From Mallotus nudiflorus (taxonomy: Eukaryota; Streptophyta; Magnoliopsida; Malpighiales; Euphorbiaceae), in NCBI GenBank assembly GCA_947683625.1, contig CANTUR010000044.1, positions 2,542,001-2,606,000 on the forward strand: a stretch of 64,000 nucleotides of DNA, in the 5' to 3' direction. The notes below the pieces were generated by a model, which did not search any database, had not been told where the DNA came from, and was given only the letters and a program-made list of their open reading frames with translations. Shown in pieces: positions 24,701 through 34,809 of the stretch. The first letter of the stretch is position 1, and each line of letters starts with the position of its first letter. Made by a program: the position numbers and the translations under genes.

Positions 24701-25408
24701 CACTAATTACATATTCTATCTTTTTAAACTCAAAAATATAAATGAGACTGTTGAATGCATAATTTTTGCACCTTTGCGCCTGTCGGAACGCAAAATGTTA
24801 ACTCGTGTAAAATTTATGCACAAATTGTTTCAAATATGTAATCCAATGTTCCAGCTGCATATTTTCAATCCCAATGACATATTCCAGCATTTAAAACTCA
24901 TAAATCTACTTTATCTAATTGAATGCACAATTTGGGTTCATTTGTGCATGTTTGAACGGAAAACGTTAACTCGTGCAAAATTTGTGCGCAATTGCAATGT
25001 TCCAATCATATATTCACAGCACTAATCGCATATTCATGCTTTTTAAACTCATTAATATAAATGAGATTGTGGAATGCACAATTTTTGCACATTTCCGCCT
25101 CTTTGAACTCAAAGAGTTGACTCGTGAAAATTTTTTGCACAAATTGTTTCAAACATGTAATCCAATGTTCCAACTGCATATTTTCAATCCTAAAGACATA
25201 TTCCAGCTTTTGAAACTCGTAAATATACTTGATTTAATTGAATGCACAATTTGTGCTCATTTGCGCATGTTTGAATGCAAAATGCTAACTCGTACAAATT
25301 TGTGCGCAAATGGTTTTAGACAAGATATCCAATGTTCCAATCACATATGCACAGCACTAATCATATATTCAAGCATTTTAAACTCATTAATATAAATGAC
25401 ATTGATGA
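21781..25408. repeat. HOR copy C5, complete 11-mer
   Basis: Period 3628 bp, a to k in order. From this copy on, the i monomers carry the full ccaatgttccaac segment. Confidence 0.92.
23043..23058. repeat. TA microsatellite before e, C5
   Basis: Shortest run, 16 bp with a central G. The same allele occurs in C6. Confidence 0.95.
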
Positions 25409-28400
25409 ATGCACAATTTTTGCACATTTGCGCCCCTCTTTGAACACAAAATAGTATGTCGTGCAGAATTTATGCACAAATTGTTTAAACCGTGTAATAC
25501 AAAGTTCCAACTACATATTTTGAATCCTAAAGACATATTCCAGCCTTTGAAACTCTTGAATCTACCTGATTTAATTCAATGCACAATTTGTACACATTTG
25601 CGCATGTTTGAACGCAAAATGTGAACACGTGCAAATTTGTGCGCAAATGGTTTTAACAAGCCGTCCAATGTTCCAATCAGATACTCACAGCAATAAACAC
25701 ATCTTCTAGCTTTTTAAAACTCAGAAATATAAGTGAGATTGTTGAATGCACAATTTTTGCACATGTTTGAACATAAAATGTAAACTTGTGTAAAATTTAT
25801 GCACAAATTGTTTAAAACATGTGATCCAATGTTCCAACTTCATTTTCCCAATCCTAATGACATATTCCAGCATTTAAAACTCTTAAATCTACTTGATTAA
25901 ATTGAATTCACAATTTGTGCATGTTTGAACGCAAAACGTGAACTCGTGCAAATTTGTGCGCAAATGGTTTTAGACAAGATATCCACTGATCCAATTACAT
26001 ATGTACAGAACTAATCACATATTCTAGCTTTTTAAACTTAAAAATATAAATGAGATTGTTGAACGCACATTTGTGCCTGTTTGAACGCAAAATGTTAACT
26101 CGTGAAAAATTTAAGCACAAATTGTTTCAAATATGTAATCCAATGTTCTAACTACATATTTTAAATCCCAATGACATATTCCGACATTTAAAACTCGTAA
26201 ATCTACTTGATCTAATTGAATGCACAATCTGTGCTCATTTGCGCATGTTTGAACAAAAAATGTGAACTCGTGCAAATTAGTGCGCAAATAGTTTTTAGAT
26301 ATGCAATGTTCCAATCACATATTCATAGCACTAATCACAAATTCATGCTTTTTAAACTCATTAATATAAATGAGATTGTTGAATGCACAATTTTTGCACA
26401 TTTCCACCTCTTTGAACACAAAAAGTTAACCCGTGAACATTTTTCGCACGAATTCTTTTGAACGTGTAATCCAATGCTCTAACTACATATTTTCAATCCT
26501 AAAGACATATTCCAGCTTTTAAAACTCGTAAATCTACTTGATTTAATTGAATGCACGATTTGTGCACATTTGCACATGTTTGAACGCAAAACATGAACTC
26601 GTGCAAATTTGTGCCCAAATGCTTTTAGACAAGATATCCAATGTTACAATGACATATTCATAGCACTAATCATATATATGTATATATTAAAGTATTTTAA
26701 TATAAATTCGGTTTTTGAATGCATATTTGCTCCTCTTTGGACGCAAAATGTTAACTCGTGCAAAATTTATGCATAAATTGTTCAAAACATGTAATCCAAT
26801 GTTCCAACTACATATTTTCAATCCTAAAGGCATATTCCATCCTTTAAAACTTGTAAATCTACTTTATTTAATTGAATGCACAATTTGTGCACATTTCCGC
26901 AGGTTTGAAAGCAAAATGTGAACTCGTTCAAATTTGTGCGCAAATTGTTTTAGACAAGATATCCAATATTCCAATCACATATTCACAGCACTAATCACAT
27001 ATTCGAGCATTCTTAACTAATTAATGTAAATGAGATTTTGAAATGCACAATTTTTGCATATTTGCTCCTCTTCGAACGCAAAATGTTAACTCGTGCAAAA
27101 TTTATGCACAAATTGTTTAAACCATGTAATCCAATGTTCCAACTACATATTTTCAATCCTAAAGACATATTCCAGCTTTTAAAACACATAAATCTACTTG
27201 ATTTAATTGAATGCACAATTTGTGCACTTTTTGCGTATGTTTGAACGCAAAAGGTGAACTTCTGCAAATTTGTGTGCAAATGGTTTTGGACAAGATATCC
27301 AATGTTCCAATCGCATATTCATAGCACTAATCATATATTCTAGCTTTTTGAACTCATTAATATAAATGAGATTTTTGAATGCACAATTTTTGCACATTTG
27401 CGCCTGTTTGAACGCAAAATGTTAACTCATAAAAAGTTTATGCACAAATTGTTTAAAACATGTAATCCAATGTTCCAACCACATTTTCGGAATCCTAAAG
27501 GCATATTCCAGCATTTAAAAATCATAAATCTACTTGATTTAATTGAATGCACAATTTGTGCACATTTGCGCATGTTTGAACGCAAAATGCGAAGTCGTGC
27601 AAATTTGTGCGCAAATGGTTTTAGACAAGATATCCAATGTTCCAATCACATATGCACAGTACTAATCATATATTCATGCATTTTAGACACATTAATATAA
27701 ATGAGATTGTTGAATGCACAATTTTTGCACATTTGCAACTCTTTGAACGCAAAATGTTAACTCGTGTAAAATTTATGCACAAATTGTTTAAACCATGTAA
27801 TCCAAAGTTCAAAGTTCATATTTTCAATCCTAAAGAAATATTCCAGCCTTTGAAACTCGTCACTCTACTTGATTTAATTCAATGCACAATTTGTACACAT
27901 TTGTGCATGTTCGAACGTAAAACGTGAGCTCGTGCAAATTTGTGCGCAAATGGTTTTAACTAGCCATCCAATGTTACAATCGCATATTAACAGCACTAAA
28001 CACATATGCTAGCTTTTTGAACTCAGAAAATATAAGTGAGATTGTTGAATCCACAATTTTTGCACATTTGCGCCTGTTTGAACGTAAAATGTTAACTCGT
28101 GAAAAATTTATGCGCAAATTGTTTAAAACTTGTAATCCAATGTTCCAACTACATATTTCCAATCCTAAAGACATATTCCTATATTTGAAAATCTTAAATC
28201 TACCTGATTTAATTGAATTCACAATTTGTGCACATTTGCGCATGTTTGAACGTAAAACGTGAACTCGTGCAAATTTGAGTGCAAAAGGTTTTAGACAAGA
28301 TATCTATTGTTTCAATCACATATGCACAGCACTAATTACATATTCTATCTTTTTAAACTCAAAAATATAAATGAGATTGTTGAATGTACAATTTTTGCAC

Positions 28401-29037
28401 ATTTTCGCCTGTCGAAACGCAAAATGTTAACTCGTGGAAAATTTATGCACAAATTGTTTCAAATATGTAATCCAATGTTCCAACTGCATATATTCAATCC
28501 CAATGACATATTCCAGCATTTAAAACGCATAAATCTACTTTATCTAATTGAATGCACAATTTGGGCGCATTTGTGCATGTTTCAACGAAAAATGTGAACT
28601 CGTGCAAAATTTGTGCGCAAATGCAATGTTCCAATCATATATTCATAGCACTAATCGTATATTCATGCTTTTTAAACTCATTAGTATAAATGAGATTGTG
28701 GAATGCACAATTTTTGTACATTTTCGCCTCTTTGAACTCAAAGTGTTAACTCGTGAAAATTTTTTGCACAAATTATTTCAAACATGTAATCCAATGTTCC
28801 AACTGCATATTTTCAATCCTAAAGACATATTCCAGCTTTTGAAACTCGTAAATATACTTGATTTAATTGAATACACAATTTGTGCTCATTTGCGCATTTT
28901 TGAACGCAAAATGCTAACTCGTGCAAATTTGTGCGCAAATGGTTTTAGACAAGATATCCAATGTTCCAATCACATATGCACAACACTAATCATATATTCA
29001 AGCATTTTAAACTCATTAATATAAATGAGATTGATGA
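25409..29037. repeat. HOR copy C6, complete 11-mer
   Basis: Period 3629 bp, a to k in order, no hybrid monomer seen. Confidence 0.92.
26672..26687. repeat. TA microsatellite before e, C6
   Basis: 16 bp with a central G, identical to the C5 allele, suggesting C5 and C6 are close relatives. Confidence 0.95.
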
Positions 29038-29499
29038 ATGCACAATTTTTGCACATTTGTGCCCCTCTATGAACACAAAATAGTATGTCGTGCAAAATTT
29101 ATGCACAAATTGTTTAAACTGTGTAATACAAAGTTCTAACTACATATTTTGAATCCTAAAGACATATTCTAGCCTTTGAAACTCTTGAATCTACTTGATT
29201 TAATTCAATGCACAATTTGTACGCATTTGCGCATGTTTGAACGCAAATCGTGAACTCGTGAAAATTTGTGCACAAATGGTTTTAACAAGCCGTCCAATGC
29301 TCCAATCTGATGCTCACAGCAATAAACACATCTTCTAGCTTTTTAAACTCAGAAATATAAGTGAGATTGTTGAATGCACAATTTTTGCACATGTTTGAAC
29401 GTAAAATGTTAACTTGTGTAAAATTTATGCACAAATTGTTTAAAACATGTGATCCAATGTTCCAACTACATTTTCCCAATCCTAAGGACATATTCCAGC

Positions 29500-29545
29500 A
29501 TTTAAAACTCTTAAATCTACTTGATTTAATTAAATGCACGATTTG
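29500..29545. repeat. Hybrid junction b/d
   Basis: The A half is b (acatgtgatcc, cctaaggacat, aaactcttaaatc) and the B half is d (ttaaatgcacgatttgtgc). The string ttaattaaatgcacg also occurs in the d of C8 near 31510, so a C8-like d is the likely donor. Confidence 0.83.
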
Positions 29546-29651
29546 TGCACATTTGCGCATGTTTGAACGCAAAACATGAACTCGTGCAAATTTGTGCAGA
29601 AATGCTTTTAGACAAGATATCCAATGTTACAATGACATATTCATAGCACTA

Positions 29652-29654
<3 letters not shown>

Positions 29655-29684
<30 letters not shown>
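29655..29684. repeat. TA microsatellite before e, C7
   Basis: Uninterrupted TA, 30 bp. Confidence 0.95.
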
Positions 29685-29688
<4 letters not shown>

Positions 29689-30179
29689 GTATTTTAATAT
29701 AAATGAGATTTTTGAATGCATATTTGCTCCTCTTTGAACGCAAAATGTTAACTCATGCAAAATTTATGGACAAATTGTTCAAAACATGTAATCCAATGTT
29801 CCAACTACATATTTTCAATCCTAAAGGCATATTCCATCCTTTAAAACTTGTAAATCTACTTTATTTAATTGAATGCACAATTTGTGCACATTTGCGCAGG
29901 TTTGAAAGCAAAATGTGAACTCGTGCAAATTTGTGCGCAAATTGTTTTAGACAAGATACCCAATATTCCAATCACATATTCACAGCTCTAATCACATATT
30001 CAAGCATTCGTAACTAATAAATGTAAATGAGATTTTGAAATGCATGATTTTTGCACATTTGCTTCTCTTTGAACGTAAAATGTTAACTTGTGCAAAATTT
30101 ATGCACAAATTGTTTAAACCATGTAATCCAATGTTCCAACTACATATTTTCAATCCTAAAGACATATTCCAGCTTTTAA

Positions 30180-30215
30180 AACTCATAAATATACTTGATT
30201 TAATTGAATGCACAA
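30180..30215. repeat. Hybrid junction f/k
   Basis: The A half is f (agcttttaaaactcataaat) and the sequence switches at 30182-30192 to k (atacttgattt, gtgctcatttgcgc). Monomer a follows, as after k. Confidence 0.83.
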
Positions 30216-31636
30216 TTTGTGCTCATTTGCGCATGTTTGAACGCAAAACGCTAACTCGTGCAAATTTGTGCGCAAATGGTTTTAGGCAAGATATCCAATG
30301 TTCCAATCACATATGCACAGCACTAATCATATATTCAAGCATTTTAAACTCATTAATATAAATGAGATTGATGAATGCACAATTTTTGCACCTTTGCGCC
30401 CCTCTTTGAACACAAAATAGTATCTCGTGCAAAATTTATGCACAAATTGTTTAAACCGTGTAATACAAAGTTCCAACTATATATTTTGAATCCTAAAGAC
30501 ATATTCCAACCTTTGAAACTCTTGAATCTACTTGATTTAATTCAATACACAATTTGTACACATTTGCGCATGTTTGAACGCAAAACGTAAACTCGTGCAA
30601 ATTTATGCGCAAATGGTTTTAATAAGCCGTCCAATGTTCCAATCAGATACTCACAGCAATAAACACATATTCTAGCTTTTTAAACTCAGAAATATAAGTG
30701 AGATTGTTGAATGCACAATTTTTGCACATGTTTGAACGTAAAATATTAACTTGTATAAAATTTATGCACAAATTGTTTAAAACATGTGATCCAGTGTTCC
30801 AACTACATTTTCCCAATCCTAAGGACATATTCCAGCATTTAAAACTCTTAAATCTGCTTGATTAAATTGAATTCACAATTTGTGCATGTTTGAACGCAAA
30901 ATGTGAACTCGTGCAAATTTGTGCGCAAATGGTTTTAGACAAGATATCCACTGATCCAATTACATATGTACAGAACTAATCACATATTCTAGCTTTTTAA
31001 ACTTAAAAATATAAATGAGATTGTTGAATGCACATTTGTGCCTGTTTGAATGCAAAATGTTAACTCGTGAAGAATTTAAGCACAAATTGTTTCAAATATG
31101 TAATCCAATGTTCTAACTACATATTTTAAATCCCAATGACATATTCCGGCATTTAAAACTCATAAATCTACTTGATCTAACTGAATGCACAATTTGTGCT
31201 CATTTGCGCATGTTTGAACAAAAAATGTGAACTCGTGCAAATTTATGTGCAAATTGTTTTTAGATATGCAATGTTCCAATCACATATTCACAGAACTAAT
31301 CACATATTCATGCTTTTTAAACTCATTAATATAAATGAGATTGTTGAATGCATAATTTTTGCACATTTCCGCCTCTTTGAACTTAAAAAGTTAACCCGTG
31401 AACATTTTTCGCACAAATTCTTTTGAACATGTAATCCAATGCTCCAACTACATATTTTCAATCCTAAAGACATATTCCAGCTTTTAAAACTCTTAAATCT
31501 ACTTGATTTAATTAAATGCACGATTTGTGCACATTTGCGCATGTTTGAATGCAAAACATGAACTCGTGCAAATTTGTGCACAAATGCTTTTAGATAAGAT
31601 ATCCAATGTTACAATGACATACTTATAGCACAAATC

Positions 31637-31662
31637 ATATATATATATATATATATATATAT
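31637..31662. repeat. TA microsatellite before e, C8
   Basis: Uninterrupted TA, 26 bp. Confidence 0.95.
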
Positions 31663-33041
31663 TAAAGTATTTTAACATAAATGAGATTTTTGAATGCATA
31701 TTTGCTCCTCTTTGAATGCAAAATGTTAACTCGTGCAAAATTTATGCACAAATTGTTCAAAACATGTAATCCAATGTTCCAACTACATATTTTCAATCCT
31801 AAAGGCATATTCCATCCTTTGAAACTTGTAAATCTACTTTATTTAATTGAATGCACAATTTGTGCACATTTGCGCAGGTTTGAAAGCAAAATGTGAACTC
31901 GTGCAAATTTGTGCGCAAATTGTTTTAGACAAGATATCCAATATTCCAATCACATATTCATAGCACTAATCACATATTCGAGCATTCTGAACTAATTAAT
32001 GTAAATGAGATTTTGAAATGCATAATTTTTGCACATTTGCTCCTCTTTGAACGCAAAATGTTAACTTGTGCAAAATTTATGCACAAATTGTTTAAACCAT
32101 GTAATCCAATGTTCCAACTACATATTTTCAATCCTAAAGACATATTCCAGCTTTTAAAACACATAAATCTACTTGATTTAATTGAATGCACAATTTGTGC
32201 ACATTTTGCGCATGTTTGAACGCAAAAGGTGAACTTATGCAAATTTGTGCGCAAATGGTTTTGGACAAGATATCCAATGTTCCAATCGCATATTCATAGC
32301 ACTAATCACATATTCTAGCTTTTTGAACTCATTAATATAAATGAGATTGTTGAATGCACAATTTTTGCACGCAAAATGTTAACTCGTAAAAAGTTGATGC
32401 ACAAATTGTTTAAAACATGTAATCCAATGTTCCAACCACATTTTCCCAATCCTAAAGGCATATTCCAGCATTTAAAACTCATAAATCTACTTGATTTAAT
32501 TGAATGCACAATTTGTGCACATTTGCGCATGTTTGAACGCAAAACGCGAAGTCGTGCAAATTTGTGCGCAAAAGGTTTTAGACAAGATATCCAATGTTCC
32601 AATCACATATGCACAGTACTAATCATATATTCATGTATTTCAGACTCATTAATATACATGAGATTGTTGAATGCACAATTTTTGCACATTTGCAACTCTT
32701 TGAATGCAAAATGTTAACTCGTGCAAAATTTATGCACAAATTGTTTAAACCATGTAATCCAAAGTTCAAAGTTCATATTTTCAATCCTAAAGAAATATTG
32801 CAGCCTTTGAAACTCATCACTCTACTTGATTTAATTCAATGCACAATTTGTGCACATTTGTGCATGTTCGAGCGCAAAACGTGAACTCGTGCAAATTTGT
32901 GTGTAAATGGTTTTAACGAGCCATCCAATGTTCCAATCGCATATTAACAGCACTAAACACATATTCTAGCTTTTTGAACTCAGAAAGTATAAGTGGGATT
33001 GTTGAATCCATAATTTTTGCACATTTGCACCTGTTTGAACG

Positions 33042-33046
33042 TAAAA
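33042..33046. other. Left target-site duplication of solo LTR 2
   Basis: The 5-mer taaaa, from the satellite string gaacgtaaaatg, directly precedes the LTR. Confidence 0.7.
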
Positions 33047-33353
33047 TGATACAAACCCTACCTATAAAAGAGATAGAACGCGCATCCAACTTTGAATATT
33101 AGCCCAAGTATCATCAAGGATAGTTGTGTTGATGGAGCTAAACCCCTTGCTTATTAAATTGAAGCAAGATACTTAGCTATTATAAGATGAACAATCACAC
33201 AATTCTAAGTTTAATCTAACCTAGTAATTGGAATGAAAGGTAGAAGTGAAACAATTCAAGTAAACTTGCAAAGTTTCAAAAGAACAAAGTTTAGGGAAAA
33301 ACCTCACTTTTAATATTTCAATCTTCTTAAATTCGTATGTCATAGGGTTAGCC

Positions 33354-33361
33354 CTTATATA
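33354..33361 (-). promoter_or_regulatory. TATA box of solo LTR 2
   Basis: Minus-strand TATATAAG in the context gcctatataagggc, about 496 bp from the LTR start. Downstream R-U5 would be about 300 bp. An AT-rich tataaaag near 33066 on the plus strand is too close to the LTR edge to be a U3 promoter. Confidence 0.65.
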
Positions 33362-33459
33362 GGCATGTAAACAACCTAATCCTTAAAGGAAAAGGTTCTA
33401 TTCCTTATTCCCAAAGATACCTATATAGGAAAATCCTTAATTAAGGAGATTTCCTTTAA

Positions 33460-33605
33460 AATAGGACAACTAATGACAACTCATCTTTGAAAAGTCAAAA
33501 TTGACAACTCATTACAATTCATGACAACTAAGCAAAATGACAACTCATGACAACTAAGCATTAAAGCATGCCATGTCACATGTCATGTCACATGCCATGT
33601 CATAT
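33460..33605 (-). repeat. U3 short repeats of solo LTR 2 (gacaact and catgtca types)
   Basis: The string gacaact recurs about seven times between 33460 and 33560 (plus-strand reading), partly as tgacaactcatgacaacta. It is followed at 33566-33605 by overlapping catgtca/tgacatg words that are nearly self-complementary. Together with the W-box and heat-shock clusters, this makes the U3 a mosaic of short tandem motifs. Confidence 0.75.
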
Positions 33606-33606
33606 G

Positions 33607-33674
33607 TTGACCATTGACCATTGACTTTGACTTGTTGACTATTTGACTTTGACTTTGACTTGTTGACTTTGACT
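33607..33674 (+). promoter_or_regulatory. Cluster of ten W-boxes in U3 of solo LTR 2
   Basis: TTGAC followed by C or T starts at 33607, 33614, 33621, 33627, 33635, 33643, 33649, 33655, 33663 and 33669: ten copies in 68 bp, 6-8 bp apart, all on the plus strand (antisense to the LTR). TTGAC[C/T] is the established binding core of plant WRKY factors. The cluster is about 245-315 bp upstream of the TATA box. Binding and inducibility are inferred. Confidence 0.75.
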
Positions 33675-33676
33675 TG

Positions 33677-33724
33677 GAATATTCTTGAATCTTCTCACAT
33701 CTTCTAGAATCTTCTTGAATCTTC
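33677..33724. promoter_or_regulatory. Heat-shock-element array in U3 of solo LTR 2
   Basis: Heat-shock factors bind alternating GAA and TTC triplets separated by two bases. Here ten such positions follow in register at 33677, 33682, 33687, 33692, 33697, 33702, 33707, 33712, 33717 and 33722. They read GAA, TTC, GAA, TTC, ACA, TTC, GAA, TTC, GAA, TTC, so nine of ten are exact. The array starts 3 bp after the W-box cluster and lies about 315-365 bp upstream of the TATA box. Heat-inducible LTRs with such elements are known in plants (ONSEN/ATCOPIA78 of Arabidopsis). Activity here is inferred, and the element can no longer transpose on its own. Confidence 0.78.
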
Positions 33725-33857
33725 CTTATTGACTCCAAAATAGGAATAACTCCAAAATTCATCCATATCAAGCTAATTAATTTCAAAATAGGAAATTAAA
33801 TTAATTAGCTTGAATTCTTAATATTTAGGCACTTTTGATCCCTTTTAGGGTTTATAT

Positions 33858-33862
33858 TAAAA
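33858..33862. other. Right target-site duplication of solo LTR 2
   Basis: The 5-mer taaaa, followed by tgttaact, restores the uninterrupted i monomer sequence. Confidence 0.7.
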
Positions 33863-34809
33863 TGTTAACTTGCGAAAAATTTATGCGCCAATTGTTTAAA
33901 ACTTGTAATCCAATGTTCCAACTACATATTTCCAATCCTAAAGACATATTCCTGCATTTAAAAATCTTAAATCTACCTGATTTAATTGAATTCACAATTT
34001 GTGCACATTTGCGTATGTTTGAACGCAAAACATGAACTCGTACAAATTTGTGCGCAAAAGGTTTTAGATAAGATATCTACTGTTTCAATCACATATGCAC
34101 AACACTAATTATGTATTCTATCTTTTTAAACTCAAAAATACAAATGAGACTGTTGAATGCACAATTTTTGAACATTTGCGCCTGTCAGAACGCAAAATGT
34201 TAACTCGTGTAAAATTTATGCACAAATTGTTTCAAATATGAAATCCAACGTTCCAACTGCATATTTTCAATCCCAATGACATATTCCAGCATTTAAAACT
34301 CATAAATCTACTTTATCTAATTGAATGCACAATTTAGGCGCATTTGTGCCTGTTTGAACGAAAAATGAGAACTCGTGCAAATTTATGAGCAAATGCAATG
34401 TTCAAATCATATATTCATAGCACTAATCGCATATTCATGCTTTTTAAACTCATTAATATAAATGAGATCGTGGAATGCATAATTCTTGCACATTTCCGCC
34501 TTTTTGAACTCAAAGAGTTGACTCGTGAAATTTTTTTGCACAAATTGTTTCAAACATGTAATCCAATGTTCCAACTGCATATTTTCAATCCTAAAGACAT
34601 ATTCCAGCTTTTGAAACTCGTAAATATACTTGATTTAATTGAATGCACAATTTGTGCTCATTTGCGCATGTTTGAACGCAAAATGCTAACTCATGCAAAT
34701 TTGTGCGCAAATGGTTTTAGACAAGATATCCAATGTTCCAATCACATATGCACAGTACTAATCATATATTCAAGCATTTTAAACTCATTAATATAAATGA
34801 GATTGATGA

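Larger units (their letters stand above)
29038..30374. repeat. HOR copy C7, shortened 4-mer
   Basis: Period 1337 bp. Order: a-(b/d)-e-(f/k). Monomer c and parts of b and d are lost at the first junction; g, h, i, j and parts of f and k are lost at the second. Two separate deletions in one copy. Confidence 0.87.
33047..33857 (-). mobile_element. Solo LTR 2 of a second LTR retrotransposon family
   Basis: 811 bp of non-satellite sequence inside the A half of an i monomer. The plus-strand left end is TGATACAAACCCTA and the right end TAGGGTTTATAT, an imperfect inverted terminal repeat. Read on the minus strand, the element ends in GGGTTTGTATCA and has a TATA box about 500 bp from its start, so it lies in minus orientation. 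The 5-mer taaaa flanks it on both sides, and i sequence resumes as tgttaact. The minus-strand first TG is lost or mutated, so the right edge may be 2 bp further (33859). No internal region is present, hence a solo LTR. Its sequence does not resemble solo LTR 1. A 67-codon ORF at 33583-33786 (minus) is only translated promoter repeats. Confidence 0.86.
30375..34809. repeat. HOR copy C8, 11-mer split by solo LTR 2
   Basis: 4435 bp between markers. Removing the 811-bp LTR and one 5-bp duplication leaves 3619 bp, the normal 11-mer. The g monomer near 32360 has an 18-bp deletion (tttttgcacgcaaaatg) that recurs in C10 but not in C9. Confidence 0.9.

Noticed and set aside
13560..30374. Irregular HOR copies as assembly errors
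   Set aside because: Possible in principle. But each has a clean breakpoint in shared sequence and normal monomer order on both sides, as real unequal exchange gives. Raw long reads would settle it.
33056..33070. Plus-strand TATA-like tataaaag near the left edge of solo LTR 2
   Set aside because: Too close to the LTR end to leave room for a U3. The minus-strand TATA at 33354-33361 fits the LTR layout.
33583..33786. 67-codon minus-strand ORF in solo LTR 2, rich in Ser, Lys and Gln
   Set aside because: It is the translation of the W-box and heat-shock motif repeats. The low-complexity peptide reflects the DNA motif.
33047..33857. Non-autonomous DNA transposon with ATA[C/T]AAACCCTA terminal repeats
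   Set aside because: Considered because of the imperfect 12-bp inverted ends and a possible 7-bp taaaatg duplication. A TATA box, terminal CA, 5-bp flanks and LTR-like U3 layout fit a solo LTR better.
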